This document shows positions 1 through 6,874 of a stretch of 15,668 nucleotides of DNA, in pieces. A model generated the notes under the pieces. It was not told where the DNA came from. It was given only the letters and a program-made list of their open reading frames with translations, and made no database searches. Source of the DNA: an uncultured Clostridia bacterium (GTDB taxonomy: Bacteria > Bacillota > Clostridia > RGIG6154). The stretch's first letter is position 1. Each line of letters opens with the position of its first letter. The stretch is taken from assembly GCA_934446135.1 (NCBI GenBank), contig CAKSDT010000035.1:1-15668 (forward strand), given 5' to 3'. A program made the position numbers and the translations under genes.

Positions 1-67
1 AACGGGTTGTTTCTTTAAGTTCTTTTCATAAATTAACTTGTCACCAAATGGTCTGGAGCATAATTTA
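1..67 (-). repeat. Left copy of window-end inverted repeat, 3' of glyQS
   Basis: Read on the minus strand, this stretch nearly matches the sequence right after the gyrA stop codon (15518-15585). By hand alignment there is a one-base gap and about three substitutions over 67-68 bases. It begins ten bases after the glyQS stop and ends at the window edge with the outer arm of a hairpin (AACGGGTTGTTT) whose partner arm would lie outside the window. It therefore probably carries half of the glyQS transcription terminator. The identity is seen directly; the terminator role is inferred from the complete copy after gyrA. Confidence 0.85.
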
Positions 68-77
68 CCGTTCTGAC

Positions 78-1469
78 CTAGAAGTTCAGACGGGAGAGAA
101 TGTATCCCTCCAACTCTTCTATTTTGATTCTCTCCTGTTCCATCGAATCTCTCTCACGGACAGTAACGCAGCCATCCTCAACAGAATCAAAATCGTAAGT
201 AATGCAGAAAGGTGTGCCGATTTCGTCCTGACGGCGGTATCTTTTACCGATTGAGCCTGCTTCGTCATATTCGCAGTTAAATTTCTTTGAAAGTGTGTTA
301 AACACTTCTGTTGCCTTATCGCCGAGTTTTTTGGAAAGCGGAAGAATTGCAGCCTTTACCGGTGCAAGTGCCGGATGAAGTCTTAAAACTGTACGGACAT
401 CATTTTCGCCGACTTCTTCTTCGTCATAAGCCTCGCAAAGGAATGCAAGGGCAACACGGTCAGCACCCAAAGACGGTTCTATGCAGTAAGGAATGAATTT
501 TTCATTTGTCACGGGGTCGGTATATTCCATAGACTGACCCGAATGATCCTGATGCTGCTTAAGATCATAATCAGTTCTGTCTGCAATGCCCCAAAGTTCG
601 CCCCAGCCGAAAGGAAATACAAATTCAATATCGGCAGTTCCTTTTGAATAGAATGCGAGTTCTTCGGGAGAATGGTCTCGAAATCTTAAGTTTTGTTCTT
701 TCATACCGAGTTTTAAAAGGAAATCCATACAATATTTTTTCCAGAAAGCAAACCAATCGAGGTCTGTACCGGGTGTGCAGAAAAATTCGAGTTCCATCTG
801 TTCAAATTCCCTGGTTCTGAAAGTGAAGTTTCCGGGAGTTATTTCATTTCTGAAAGATTTACCGACCTGACCTATACCGAAAGGAAGTTTTTTTCTTGTG
901 GTACGCTGAACATTTTTGAAGTTTACGAAAATACCCTGAGCCGTTTCAGGTCTTAAATATATTTCGGATTTGGAATCTTCGGTAACTCCCTGGAAAGTTT
1001 TGAACATAAGATTAAACTGTCTTATGCCTGTGAAATTGTGCTTGCCGCACTGAGGACATACAACATTGTTTTTTTCTATATAATCAACCATTTCCTCGTT
1101 GCTCCAGCCGTCAACAACAAGGTTTTCACCCTTTTGAAACGCAAAATCTTCGATAAGTTTATCGGCTCTGTGTCTTGCTTTGCAGTCTTTGCAGTCCATC
1201 AAAGGATCTGAAAAACCGCCGACATGGCCCGATGCAACCCAAGTTTCGGGATTCATCAAAATTGCGGCGTCAAGCCCTACATTGTAAGGACTTTCCTGAA
1301 TAAATTTCTTCCACCATGCTTTTTTTACATTGTTTTTGAATTCAACACCCAAAGGGCCGTAATCCCAAGTGTTTGAAAGACCGCCGTATATTTCGGAACC
1401 GGGGTAAACAAAACCTCTGTTTTTGCAAAGGGCAACAATTTTCTCCATTGTTTTTTCCGAATTTTTCAT
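78..1469 (-). CDS. glyQS: Glycine--tRNA ligase, single-chain class II type
   Basis: This cytoplasmic enzyme charges tRNA-Gly with glycine using ATP. The 463-residue product has the usual size of the homodimeric bacterial/eukaryal-type enzyme, not the separate alpha and beta subunits of E. coli. Visible landmarks are the N-terminal [12 protein letters not shown] block (30-41), a Cys-rich insertion with CKDC (93-96) and CPQCG (138-142) that could bind zinc, class II motif 2 around FRNE and [14 protein letters not shown] (207-230), and motif 3 EPSLGADR (331-338). The C-terminal part (from about 365) matches the anticodon-binding domain, with [17 protein letters not shown]. The ATG at 1467-1469 is preceded by AGAGGTG at 1475-1481 with good spacing. 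The gene is transcribed away from its neighbour, from a strong divergent promoter, with a leader of only about 25 bases. No frameshift or missing motif was seen. Confidence 0.97.
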   Translation of the reverse strand: MKNSEKTMEKIVALCKNRGFVYPGSEIYGGLSNTWDYGPLGVEFKNNVKKAWWKKFIQESPYNVGLDAAILMNPETWVASGHVGGFSDPLMDCKDCKARHRADKLIEDFAFQKGENLVVDGWSNEEMVDYIEKNNVVCPQCGKHNFTGIRQFNLMFKTFQGVTEDSKSEIYLRPETAQGIFVNFKNVQRTTRKKLPFGIGQVGKSFRNEITPGNFTFRTREFEQMELEFFCTPGTDLDWFAFWKKYCMDFLLKLGMKEQNLRFRDHSPEELAFYSKGTADIEFVFPFGWGELWGIADRTDYDLKQHQDHSGQSMEYTDPVTNEKFIPYCIEPSLGADRVALAFLCEAYDEEEVGENDVRTVLRLHPALAPVKAAILPLSKKLGDKATEVFNTLSKKFNCEYDEAGSIGKRYRRQDEIGTPFCITYDFDSVEDGCVTVRERDSMEQERIKIEELEGYILSRLNF

Positions 1470-1500
1470 AAATACACCTCTTTAAGTCTGTAATAGAATT

Positions 1501-1529
1501 ATTCTACCATTTTTAACACTCTTTGTCAA
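1501..1529 (-). promoter_or_regulatory. Sigma-A-type promoter of glyQS
   Basis: On the minus strand a perfect -35 TTGACA (complement of 1524-1529) and a -10 TAGAAT (complement of 1501-1506) are separated by exactly 17 bases. Transcription would start near 1494, leaving a leader too short for a T-box. No experimental start is known; the call rests on the consensus match. Confidence 0.8.
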
Positions 1530-1542
1530 TATATCTTCATTG

Positions 1543-1571
1543 TTGACAAACAACACAAAATATGATAAAAT
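1543..1571 (+). promoter_or_regulatory. Sigma-A-type promoter of the NifU-like/GGGtGRT operon
   Basis: TTGACA at 1543-1548 and TAAAAT at 1566-1571 are 17 bases apart, close to the housekeeping consensus. The -35 elements of this promoter and the glyQS promoter are only 13 bases apart and point outward, so the two polymerases would compete for overlapping DNA. Confidence 0.75.
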
Positions 1572-1633
1572 TTTAAGGATAAATAACAGGTTAAAATTCA
1601 GTACTTTTTATCAATCTGTAGGAGGTAGAATCT

Positions 1634-2326
1634 ATGAAATACTCAGTAGAAGTAGAAAATATGTGTCCTCTCGTTAAGGGTGCATATCACGGTCCGGCTC
1701 CCATTCCTCAGGAAGGAAAATGGACTCAGGCAAAAGAAATTAAAGACATTTCGGGCTTAACGCACGGTGTTGGCTGGTGTGCTCCTCAGCAGGGTGCCTG
1801 CAAACTTACATTAAATGTTAAAGACGGCGTTATCCAGGAAGCACTTGTTGAAACCATAGGCTGTTCGGGTATGACCCATTCGGCTGCTATGGCTTCTGAA
1901 ATTCTGGTTGGAAAAACAATTCTTGAAGCACTTAACACAGACCTTGTTTGCGACGCTATCAATACTGCAATGCGTGAACTTTTTCTTCAGATAGTTTACG
2001 GCAGAACCCAGACGGCTTTCTCGGAAGACGGTCTTCCTATCGGTGCCGGTCTTGAAGATCTCGGAAAAGGACTCCGTTCACAGGTTGGTACAACTTATGC
2101 AACGCTTGCAAAAGGTCCGAGATATTTGGAACTTGCAGAAGGATACATAACAAAAGTTGCAGTTGACGAAGAAGGTCAGATTATCGGTTATAAATTCGTT
2201 CACCTCGGCAAGATGATGGAAAACATCACAAAAGGTATGGACGCTAATGAGGCACTTGAAAAAGCAAGCGGACAGTACGGCCGTGTTGACGATGCTGCAA
2301 AACTTATAGACCCAAGACACGAATAA
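1634..2326 (+). CDS. NifU-N-like iron-sulfur cluster scaffold protein, partner of GGGtGRT protein
   Basis: The 230-residue protein resembles the NifU N-terminal/IscU scaffold family, whose members hold nascent Fe-S clusters on conserved cysteines. Cysteines are visible at 11, 49, 56, 77 and 106. The stretch LNVKDGVIQEALVETIGCSG (60-79) is the typical scaffold pattern in which a beta-hairpin leads into a Cys-containing turn, followed by a helix with ASEILVGKTILEAL. The N-terminal 45 residues and the C-terminal third (from about 150) go beyond a plain IscU domain. The ATG is chosen because AGGAGG at 1620-1625 sits at ideal spacing. It is co-transcribed with the next gene, 21 bases away, which is the arrangement I recall for this family pair in anaerobic Firmicutes. 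The family call is recognition-based; the true client protein is unknown. Confidence 0.8.
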   Translation: MKYSVEVENMCPLVKGAYHGPAPIPQEGKWTQAKEIKDISGLTHGVGWCAPQQGACKLTLNVKDGVIQEALVETIGCSGMTHSAAMASEILVGKTILEALNTDLVCDAINTAMRELFLQIVYGRTQTAFSEDGLPIGAGLEDLGKGLRSQVGTTYATLAKGPRYLELAEGYITKVAVDEEGQIIGYKFVHLGKMMENITKGMDANEALEKASGQYGRVDDAAKLIDPRHE

Positions 2327-2347
2327 TTTAAGGGGAGGTAATTAATA

Positions 2348-3349
2348 ATGGCTTTATTTGAAAGTTATGAAAGAAGAATAGAACAAATCAACGCTGAACT
2401 TAAAAAGCACGGAATTTCTTCTATTGAAGAAGCAAAACAAATCTGTGACGAAAAAGGCGTTGACGCTTATAATATTGTTAAAGGAATTCAGCCTATCTGC
2501 TTTGAAAATGCCTGTTGGGCATACATTGTAGGTGCTGCGATAGCAATTAAAGAAAATTGCAAAAATGCCGCTGATGCTGCAGAAAAAATCGGTCTCGGAC
2601 TTCAGTCTTTTTGTATCCCCGGTTCTGTTGCTGATGACAGAAAAGTAGGTCTCGGCCACGGTAACCTCGGTGCAATGCTTTTAAGAGAAGATACAAAATG
2701 TTTTGCCTTCCTCGCAGGTCACGAATCATTCGCAGCCGCTGAAGGTGCAATCGGTCTTGCAAGAAGTGCAAACAAAGCAAGAAAAGAAGATTTGAGAGTT
2801 ATCTTAAACGGACTCGGAAAAGACGCCGCTCAGATAATTTCAAGAATCAACGGTTTTACATATGTTCAGACTCAGTTTGATTATTATACAGGCAAAGTAA
2901 ATATCGTAAAAGAAACAGCATATTCAAAAGGCGAAAGAGCAAAAGTACGCTGCTACGGTGCAGACGATGTCCGTGAAGGCGTTGCAATTATGCACCTTGA
3001 AGGCGTTGATGTTTCAATTACAGGTAACTCAACCAATCCTACAAGATTCCAGCATCCGGTCGCAGGTACATATAAAAAAGAATGTATCGAACAGGGTAAA
3101 AAATATTTCTCAGTTGCATCCGGCGGCGGTACGGGAAGAACTCTTCACCCCGATAATATGGCAGCAGGCCCTGCTTCATACGGCATGACAGATACAATGG
3201 GAAGAATGCACTCAGACGCACAGTTTGCAGGTTCGTCATCAGTTCCGGCTCATGTTGAAATGATGGGACTTATCGGTGCCGGCAACAACCCGATGGTTGG
3301 TATGACAGTTGCAGTTGCAGTTGCAGTATCAGAAGCACTCAACAAATAA
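2348..3349 (+). CDS. GGGtGRT family protein (function unknown)
   Basis: The family is named for a conserved glycine-rich motif, present here as GGGTGRT at residues 259-265. The 333-residue product has no signal peptide or obvious membrane helix, so it should be cytosolic. Other conserved-looking blocks are GLGHGNLGAMLLRED (101-115), FLAGHESFAAAEGAIGLARSANKARKEDLRVILNGLGKDAAQIISRING (121-169, in several parts), GVDVSITGNSTNPTRFQHPVAG (219-240) and a C-terminal glycine/alanine-rich region around GLIGAGNNPMVGMTVAVAVAV. Several cysteines (33, 51, 56, 71, 89, 118, 202, 246) could serve metal or cluster binding, but no classical motif is visible. GGGGAGG at 2332-2338 sets the ATG. Its constant partner is the Fe-S scaffold-like gene immediately upstream, which suggests a shared cluster-related job; this is inference. 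The biochemical function is not known to me. Confidence 0.85.
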   Translation: MALFESYERRIEQINAELKKHGISSIEEAKQICDEKGVDAYNIVKGIQPICFENACWAYIVGAAIAIKENCKNAADAAEKIGLGLQSFCIPGSVADDRKVGLGHGNLGAMLLREDTKCFAFLAGHESFAAAEGAIGLARSANKARKEDLRVILNGLGKDAAQIISRINGFTYVQTQFDYYTGKVNIVKETAYSKGERAKVRCYGADDVREGVAIMHLEGVDVSITGNSTNPTRFQHPVAGTYKKECIEQGKKYFSVASGGGTGRTLHPDNMAAGPASYGMTDTMGRMHSDAQFAGSSSVPAHVEMMGLIGAGNNPMVGMTVAVAVAVSEALNK

Positions 3350-3369
3350 TCAGGTAATAAAATAAGACG

Positions 3370-3409
3370 AAAGAGTATAAAAAGCCGCGGCTTTTTATAC
3401 TCTTTTTTT
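3370..3409 (+). terminator. Rho-independent terminator, 36-bp perfect palindrome
   Basis: Bases 3370-3405 form a perfect inverted repeat whose left arm contains AGAGTATAAAAAGCCG, with the axis between 3387 and 3388. It is followed by seven T (3403-3409). It starts 20 bases after the GGGtGRT stop codon, so it terminates that operon. The stem is unusually long, with a GC-rich core (GCCGCGGC) at its tip and AT-rich flanks. Confidence 0.9.
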
Positions 3410-3493
3410 ATATATTATTTTTTATATATTATTTTTTATACTCTTTTTTTGTGCTCTATTTTTTATATACTTTCTTTTTTATACCCATTTTTT
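3403..3493. repeat. Degenerate array of seven T-tracts
   Basis: Seven runs of six or seven T start at 3403, 3418, 3432, 3444, 3459, 3475 and 3488, so the period is 12 to 16 bases. Six of the seven are followed by ATA. The first intervals share the 15-base unit TTTTTTATATATTAT and the later ones are decayed. No reading frame or RNA gene is seen here. It may be decayed tandem copies of a terminator tail or polymerase-slippage expansion. Confidence 0.7.
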
Positions 3494-3497
3494 ATAA

Positions 3498-3527
3498 CTA
3501 AAACCACGCAGTAACGCGTGGCTTTAG
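3498..3527 (-). terminator. Hairpin 3' of the DUF4380-like gene, possible terminator
   Basis: On the minus strand CTAAAGCCACGC and GCGTGGTTTTAG pair over 12 positions with one G-U wobble and a six-base loop (GTTACT). It lies about 80 bases beyond the stop of the leftward gene, and no terminator-like hairpin is seen closer to that stop. A clear T-run directly after the stem is missing, so it may be a weak terminator or an RNA-stabilising structure. Confidence 0.45.
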
Positions 3528-3609
3528 CAGAATGTTTATTTTGTTTAACGAAATTCCGTATAAATGGTATGTTAACCTTATTTAATGCAGTCCCGTACAA
3601 ATTGGGTTT

Positions 3610-4539
3610 TTATTTATCTTTTCTTAAGTGGCTGAGGACTTTTGATATTGTTTCTTCGTCTTTTTGGTCTTTTATTGTTACATTCGGGATTATTGTCCAA
3701 TTTTCTGTATGGGTTAATTCTTCGCCCTCTTTTAATGTCTGCAATCTTCCGAGTGATTCACATTCCAAGATTACCGGGTCTGTATAGGTTTCAAAGTTCA
3801 TACCGGTATCGGGATAATTTGCGTCCTTATGGTAATCGAATGTTTTTACAAATGCTGCTTCGCCGTTAAATACTGCAGCAAAGCCGTTTTCGTTTGTAAA
3901 GCCCAATTTGAATTTACCTTCTACAGAAGAATCCTGTCTTAAAGTTATATATTCGTTTCCGAAATACACTCTCGGGTCATTTAACTTTGTATAAGGCCAA
4001 ACCGTTATGCCCTGATTATGCAAAAGTCCGGTATCTCTTTTATTTACGGGAACTGCTTCGATTACATCTCTTGCCATAACAGAGATTGTCCAGGGTGAGA
4101 ATGTGACTTCCCAGGGACTTAAATTTTTAACAGTATGGATTACTTTTACATCAGGTTTATCCTTGCTCATCACTATTTCGATTTTTGCAACTGTTTTTGT
4201 GTAATCAAAGGCTTTCTGATACAAAATCACGCCTGTATCGGTAAGTTCGTATTTAATTTCATCATTATCCGGAAGATATGTACGGGGAAGAAGTTCGGGA
4301 GCCTGCCAGAGTCTATGTCCGCCATAGTTATGCCAAGTTGCACCTTCTCCGAAATTTTCGATAAGTTTATCTTCGGATTTACCCAAATCGTCAACATCTT
4401 CATAGAAGAAATTTTTACCGCCCGCCAAAGCGTATCTTAAAATTCTCGGGCCGAATGATGTTGAGAAATCGAGTTCAACAACACCGTTTGAAATTCTGAT
4501 TTTGTTACCGAAACCGCCTATATTTGTAATTCTTAACAC
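3610..4539 (-). CDS. DUF4380-like protein, galactose-mutarotase-like fold suspected
   Basis: The 309-residue product has no signal peptide or membrane helix. Its N-terminal part (VELDFSTSFGPRILRYALAGGKNFFYED, 21-48) resembles the start of sugar-mutarotase-like beta-sandwich proteins, and WHNYGGHRLWQAPE (69-82) followed by TYLPDND (87-93) looks like the GGHRLW block I associate with DUF4380. Histidines 70 and 75 could be functional, but no known active site can be confirmed. The start is GTG at 4537-4539, supported by AGGAGGT (complement of 4547-4553) seven bases upstream. It is a monocistronic gene divergent from phosphofructokinase, so a carbohydrate-related role is plausible but unproven. 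It could instead be a binding protein of the same fold without enzymatic activity. Confidence 0.7.
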   Translation of the reverse strand: MLRITNIGGFGNKIRISNGVVELDFSTSFGPRILRYALAGGKNFFYEDVDDLGKSEDKLIENFGEGATWHNYGGHRLWQAPELLPRTYLPDNDEIKYELTDTGVILYQKAFDYTKTVAKIEIVMSKDKPDVKVIHTVKNLSPWEVTFSPWTISVMARDVIEAVPVNKRDTGLLHNQGITVWPYTKLNDPRVYFGNEYITLRQDSSVEGKFKLGFTNENGFAAVFNGEAAFVKTFDYHKDANYPDTGMNFETYTDPVILECESLGRLQTLKEGEELTHTENWTIIPNVTIKDQKDEETISKVLSHLRKDK

Positions 4540-4568
4540 TTTCTTTACCTCCTATTTTATCAAAAGAC

Positions 4569-4597
4569 TTGTAATTTTACCGTTTTTAATATAAAAT
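4569..4597 (+). promoter_or_regulatory. Probable promoter of the phosphofructokinase operon
   Basis: TTGTAA at 4569-4574 and TAAAAT at 4592-4597 are 17 bases apart; TATAAA at 4590-4595 is an alternative -10. The match is weaker than the other promoters here, and the leader would be about 40 bases. Confidence 0.5.
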
Positions 4598-4644
4598 GAG
4601 TATATCACATTGAAATCAAAATTTCAACTGAAAGGATAAAAATA

Positions 4645-5853
4645 ATGAAAAATTGTATAATCGGTCAGTCGGGAGGTCCGACGGCTGCTATTAATGCCAC
4701 TCTTGCAGGAATAATTGAGTCCTCTTTAAATTCGGACAGAACAGGCGAAGTTTTAGGCTGCGTAAACGGCATAGACGGCATATTAAGCGAAAACATCATA
4801 AATCTTTCGGAAAGATTTAAAGAAAGAGAACAACTTAATCTTTTAATTCAGACTCCGGCGTCTTTTTTAGGTTCGTGCAGAAAAAAATTAAAGACTGAGG
4901 AAGAATTCAAAAAGATTTTTGAAGTTTTTGAGAAGTATGACATAGGATATTTTTTCTACATAGGCGGAAACGATTCTATGGACACTGTTTTAAAACTTTC
5001 GGAATATGCAAAAAAGATTAATTCAGATGTTAAAATCATAGGAGTTCCCAAAACCATTGACAACGACCTTGCGGTAACAGACCACACTCCGGGATTCGGA
5101 AGTGCGGCAAAGTACATTGCCTCTACGGTTAAAGAAATTTGTTACGATTCTGCGGTTTACGACTTAAATTCCGTTACTATTGTTGAAATAATGGGAAGAA
5201 ATGCCGGCTGGCTTACGGCTTCGGCGGCACTTGCAAAAGAATCGGACGGCGGAATGCCTCAACTTATTTATCTTCCCGAAGTTCCTTTTGACGATGAAGA
5301 ATTTTTAAATTCGGTCAAAAAAATTTCAGAGCGTGACAAAAATGTTGTTGTATGCGTCTCGGAAGGCATTAAATACAGTGACGGTTCATATGTATGCGAA
5401 AAACTTTCATCGGGCGAAACAGACACATTCGGGCACAAATACTTAAGCGGAACGGCAAAAGCACTTGAAATTTTAGTAAGGGAAAAATTAGGTTTCAAGG
5501 CAAGAGGCATTGAACTTAATGTATGTCAGAGGGCGGCTTCGCACATTTCTTCGGGAACAGACATAAAAGAGAGCGTTGAATGCGGAAAATTTGCTTTTTC
5601 CTCGGCTGTTTCGGGACAAAGCGGAAAAATGGTTATTATTAGGAGAATTTCGGACAGTCCTTACAAAACCGAGTTTTCTTTATATGACATTTCAAATATT
5701 GCAAACAAGGAAAAAACTGTTCCCGTTAGTTATATAAACCGCGAAAAAAACGGCGTTACACAAGTAATGACAGATTATTTAAAACCGCTTATTCAAGGAG
5801 AAAAAGAAGTTATTTTTAAAGACGGTCTTCCTTATTACATTAAAAGGGGTTAA
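4645..5853 (+). CDS. 6-phosphofructokinase, probably pyrophosphate-dependent
   Basis: The enzyme phosphorylates fructose 6-phosphate to fructose 1,6-bisphosphate in glycolysis. The 402 residues start with IGQSGGPTAAIN (6-17), the phosphate-donor loop. GGNDS (107-111) has Asp at the position where ATP-dependent enzymes have Gly in GGDGS, and PKTIDND (135-141) has Lys where ATP enzymes usually have Gly. These are the classic marks of pyrophosphate-dependent phosphofructokinases, in which the reaction is reversible and saves ATP. Asp139 is the expected catalytic base, and MGRNAGW (183-189) is the fructose 6-phosphate site. The Asn of GGND is a small deviation from the more frequent GGDD. The ATG follows AAAGGA at 4631-4636. 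Six bases separate its stop from the next gene, so the two are probably one transcript. The donor choice is inferred from residues, not measured. Confidence 0.88.
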   Translation: MKNCIIGQSGGPTAAINATLAGIIESSLNSDRTGEVLGCVNGIDGILSENIINLSERFKEREQLNLLIQTPASFLGSCRKKLKTEEEFKKIFEVFEKYDIGYFFYIGGNDSMDTVLKLSEYAKKINSDVKIIGVPKTIDNDLAVTDHTPGFGSAAKYIASTVKEICYDSAVYDLNSVTIVEIMGRNAGWLTASAALAKESDGGMPQLIYLPEVPFDDEEFLNSVKKISERDKNVVVCVSEGIKYSDGSYVCEKLSSGETDTFGHKYLSGTAKALEILVREKLGFKARGIELNVCQRAASHISSGTDIKESVECGKFAFSSAVSGQSGKMVIIRRISDSPYKTEFSLYDISNIANKEKTVPVSYINREKNGVTQVMTDYLKPLIQGEKEVIFKDGLPYYIKRG

Positions 5854-5859
5854 TACTAA

Positions 5860-6690
5860 ATGAATTTTGAAAAAGTAAAAAACATTTTTATATATGTTTT
5901 TCTTTCTACCCTCATTATACTTACATATCTTATTTACTATTACGATGCCGACGCAAAAATGGTTACCGACGCCGATATTGAGGTTGCAATTAAGATGATG
6001 GCAGATAAAAACATAACTGTAGACAAAAAGGGAATCAAGAAAAATTACACTAAAATGTATTATATTGACCTTAAAAATCCAATTGCGTCCAAAAGTGAAT
6101 TTGCACATTTATTAACCGGTTCTTCTGTGGGATTTAACAATTCATACAACGGAGTAAACGGAAAACTTTACATAAACGGCGGCGAATTCACTTACATTCC
6201 CAAATACAAAGGCAAAGGTTTCGGAAAAACCACCGATTCTGCCAGGGCGGCAGGAGATGTTCTTAAAATTTTCGCGACATCTTACGGGCTTAACACCGAC
6301 TGCATAAAATGGAACGGTTCTGTATTAAAAGGCGATTACAGCGAAGTTTCATACATTCATTATTACAACAGTTACAAAATTTACGACACCGATTTAAAAG
6401 TCCTTATTAAACCGGACGGAATTTACAAAGTTTCGGGCAGATATTTTCAGATTAACGGAATTTTAAAAGCCGGGCAGATGAAATCTCCGGCAGAAATTCT
6501 TATTCTTTTTGCAAGGGACAACAAAGACAATCACATTTCAAAGGTTGAAACGGGTTATTATGTTTCGGAAGGGTCTGACATTTACACAAACCTCACCGGA
6601 ATACCGATTTACAGAATTTCCGCAAAAGACGGAATTTATTATTACGACGCTATCGAGGGCAATTTGGTCAATTTTGTTGAATACAAATAA
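5860..6690 (+). CDS. Single-pass membrane protein resembling YycI
   Basis: The 276-residue protein starts with a short charged cytoplasmic segment (MNFEKVKN) and one hydrophobic helix (about 9-28). A Lys/Tyr-rich domain of about 240 residues without cysteines follows, predicted outside the cell. The layout, the helix context and the repeated beta-strand texture (YSEVSYIHYYNSYKIYDTDLKVLIKPDGIYKVSG, about 165-198, in parts) recall YycI/YycH, membrane anchors that tune the WalK kinase in Bacillus. Similarity is by pattern only and no walRK genes are nearby, so a different exported lipid- or wall-related role is possible. It follows the phosphofructokinase gene by six bases with AAGGGG at 5844-5849, and ends before a terminator, which makes it the last gene of that unit. 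Confidence 0.55.
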   Translation: MNFEKVKNIFIYVFLSTLIILTYLIYYYDADAKMVTDADIEVAIKMMADKNITVDKKGIKKNYTKMYYIDLKNPIASKSEFAHLLTGSSVGFNNSYNGVNGKLYINGGEFTYIPKYKGKGFGKTTDSARAAGDVLKIFATSYGLNTDCIKWNGSVLKGDYSEVSYIHYYNSYKIYDTDLKVLIKPDGIYKVSGRYFQINGILKAGQMKSPAEILILFARDNKDNHISKVETGYYVSEGSDIYTNLTGIPIYRISAKDGIYYYDAIEGNLVNFVEYK

Positions 6691-6718
6691 AATTTACCCT
6701 TATTTTAAATTTTAATAT

Positions 6719-6727
6719 TTATCAATA
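6719..6727 (+). other. Isolated DnaA-box-like 9-mer upstream of dnaA
   Basis: TTATCAATA differs by one base from the TTATCAACA boxes seen after dnaA. It lies about 95 bases before the dnaA promoter and could take part in autoregulation or a bipartite origin. A single degenerate 9-mer in AT-rich DNA can easily be chance. Confidence 0.3.
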
Positions 6728-6735
6728 GTCTACTC

Positions 6736-6776
6736 AAAACACTGTCTAAAATTAAAAACAGGCGGTGTTTTTTATT
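6736..6776 (+). terminator. Rho-independent terminator after the phosphofructokinase/YycI-like operon
   Basis: AAAACACTG and CGGTGTTTT can pair over nine positions with one U-G wobble around a loop of about 19 bases, and the right arm runs into a T-rich tail (GTGTTTTTTATTTTATTTTT). It separates the upstream unit from the dnaA promoter. Confidence 0.75.
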
Positions 6777-6793
6777 TTATTTTTAAAATTAAG

Positions 6794-6822
6794 TTGAAAA
6801 GTTTCTTTATTTGTGTTATAAT
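6794..6822 (+). promoter_or_regulatory. Sigma-A promoter of dnaA
   Basis: TTGAAA at 6794-6799 and a perfect TATAAT at 6817-6822 are 17 bases apart, with TGTG just before the -10. The leader to the dnaA ATG would be about 45 bases. AAGGCGG at 6861-6867 is the ribosome binding site. Confidence 0.85.
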
Positions 6823-6874
6823 TTATGTGTGAAAGTTTGTTTTTTATTTTACATAGATTAAAGGCGGTTTTTAA

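Noticed and set aside
121..150. parS-like TGTTCCAT inside glyQS
   Set aside because: Only one half-site is present; the other half has no match to the palindrome.
1470..1633. T-box or other riboswitch between glyQS and the NifU-like gene
   Set aside because: Both leaders are under about 60 bases given the consensus promoters, with no stem array or T-box sequence.
3403..3493. T-tract array as a CRISPR or coding tandem repeat
   Set aside because: Units are only 12-16 bases, have no unique spacers and do not keep a reading frame.
3518..3869. Two plus-strand open frames (3518-3787 and 3642-3869)
   Set aside because: Both are largely antisense to the DUF4380-like gene, lack ribosome sites and show low-complexity hydrophobic content expected from the reverse strand.
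5779..6108. 109-codon minus-strand open frame
   Set aside because: Antisense to the YycI-like gene and the end of phosphofructokinase; Asn/Phe/Lys-rich content and no promoter or ribosome site.
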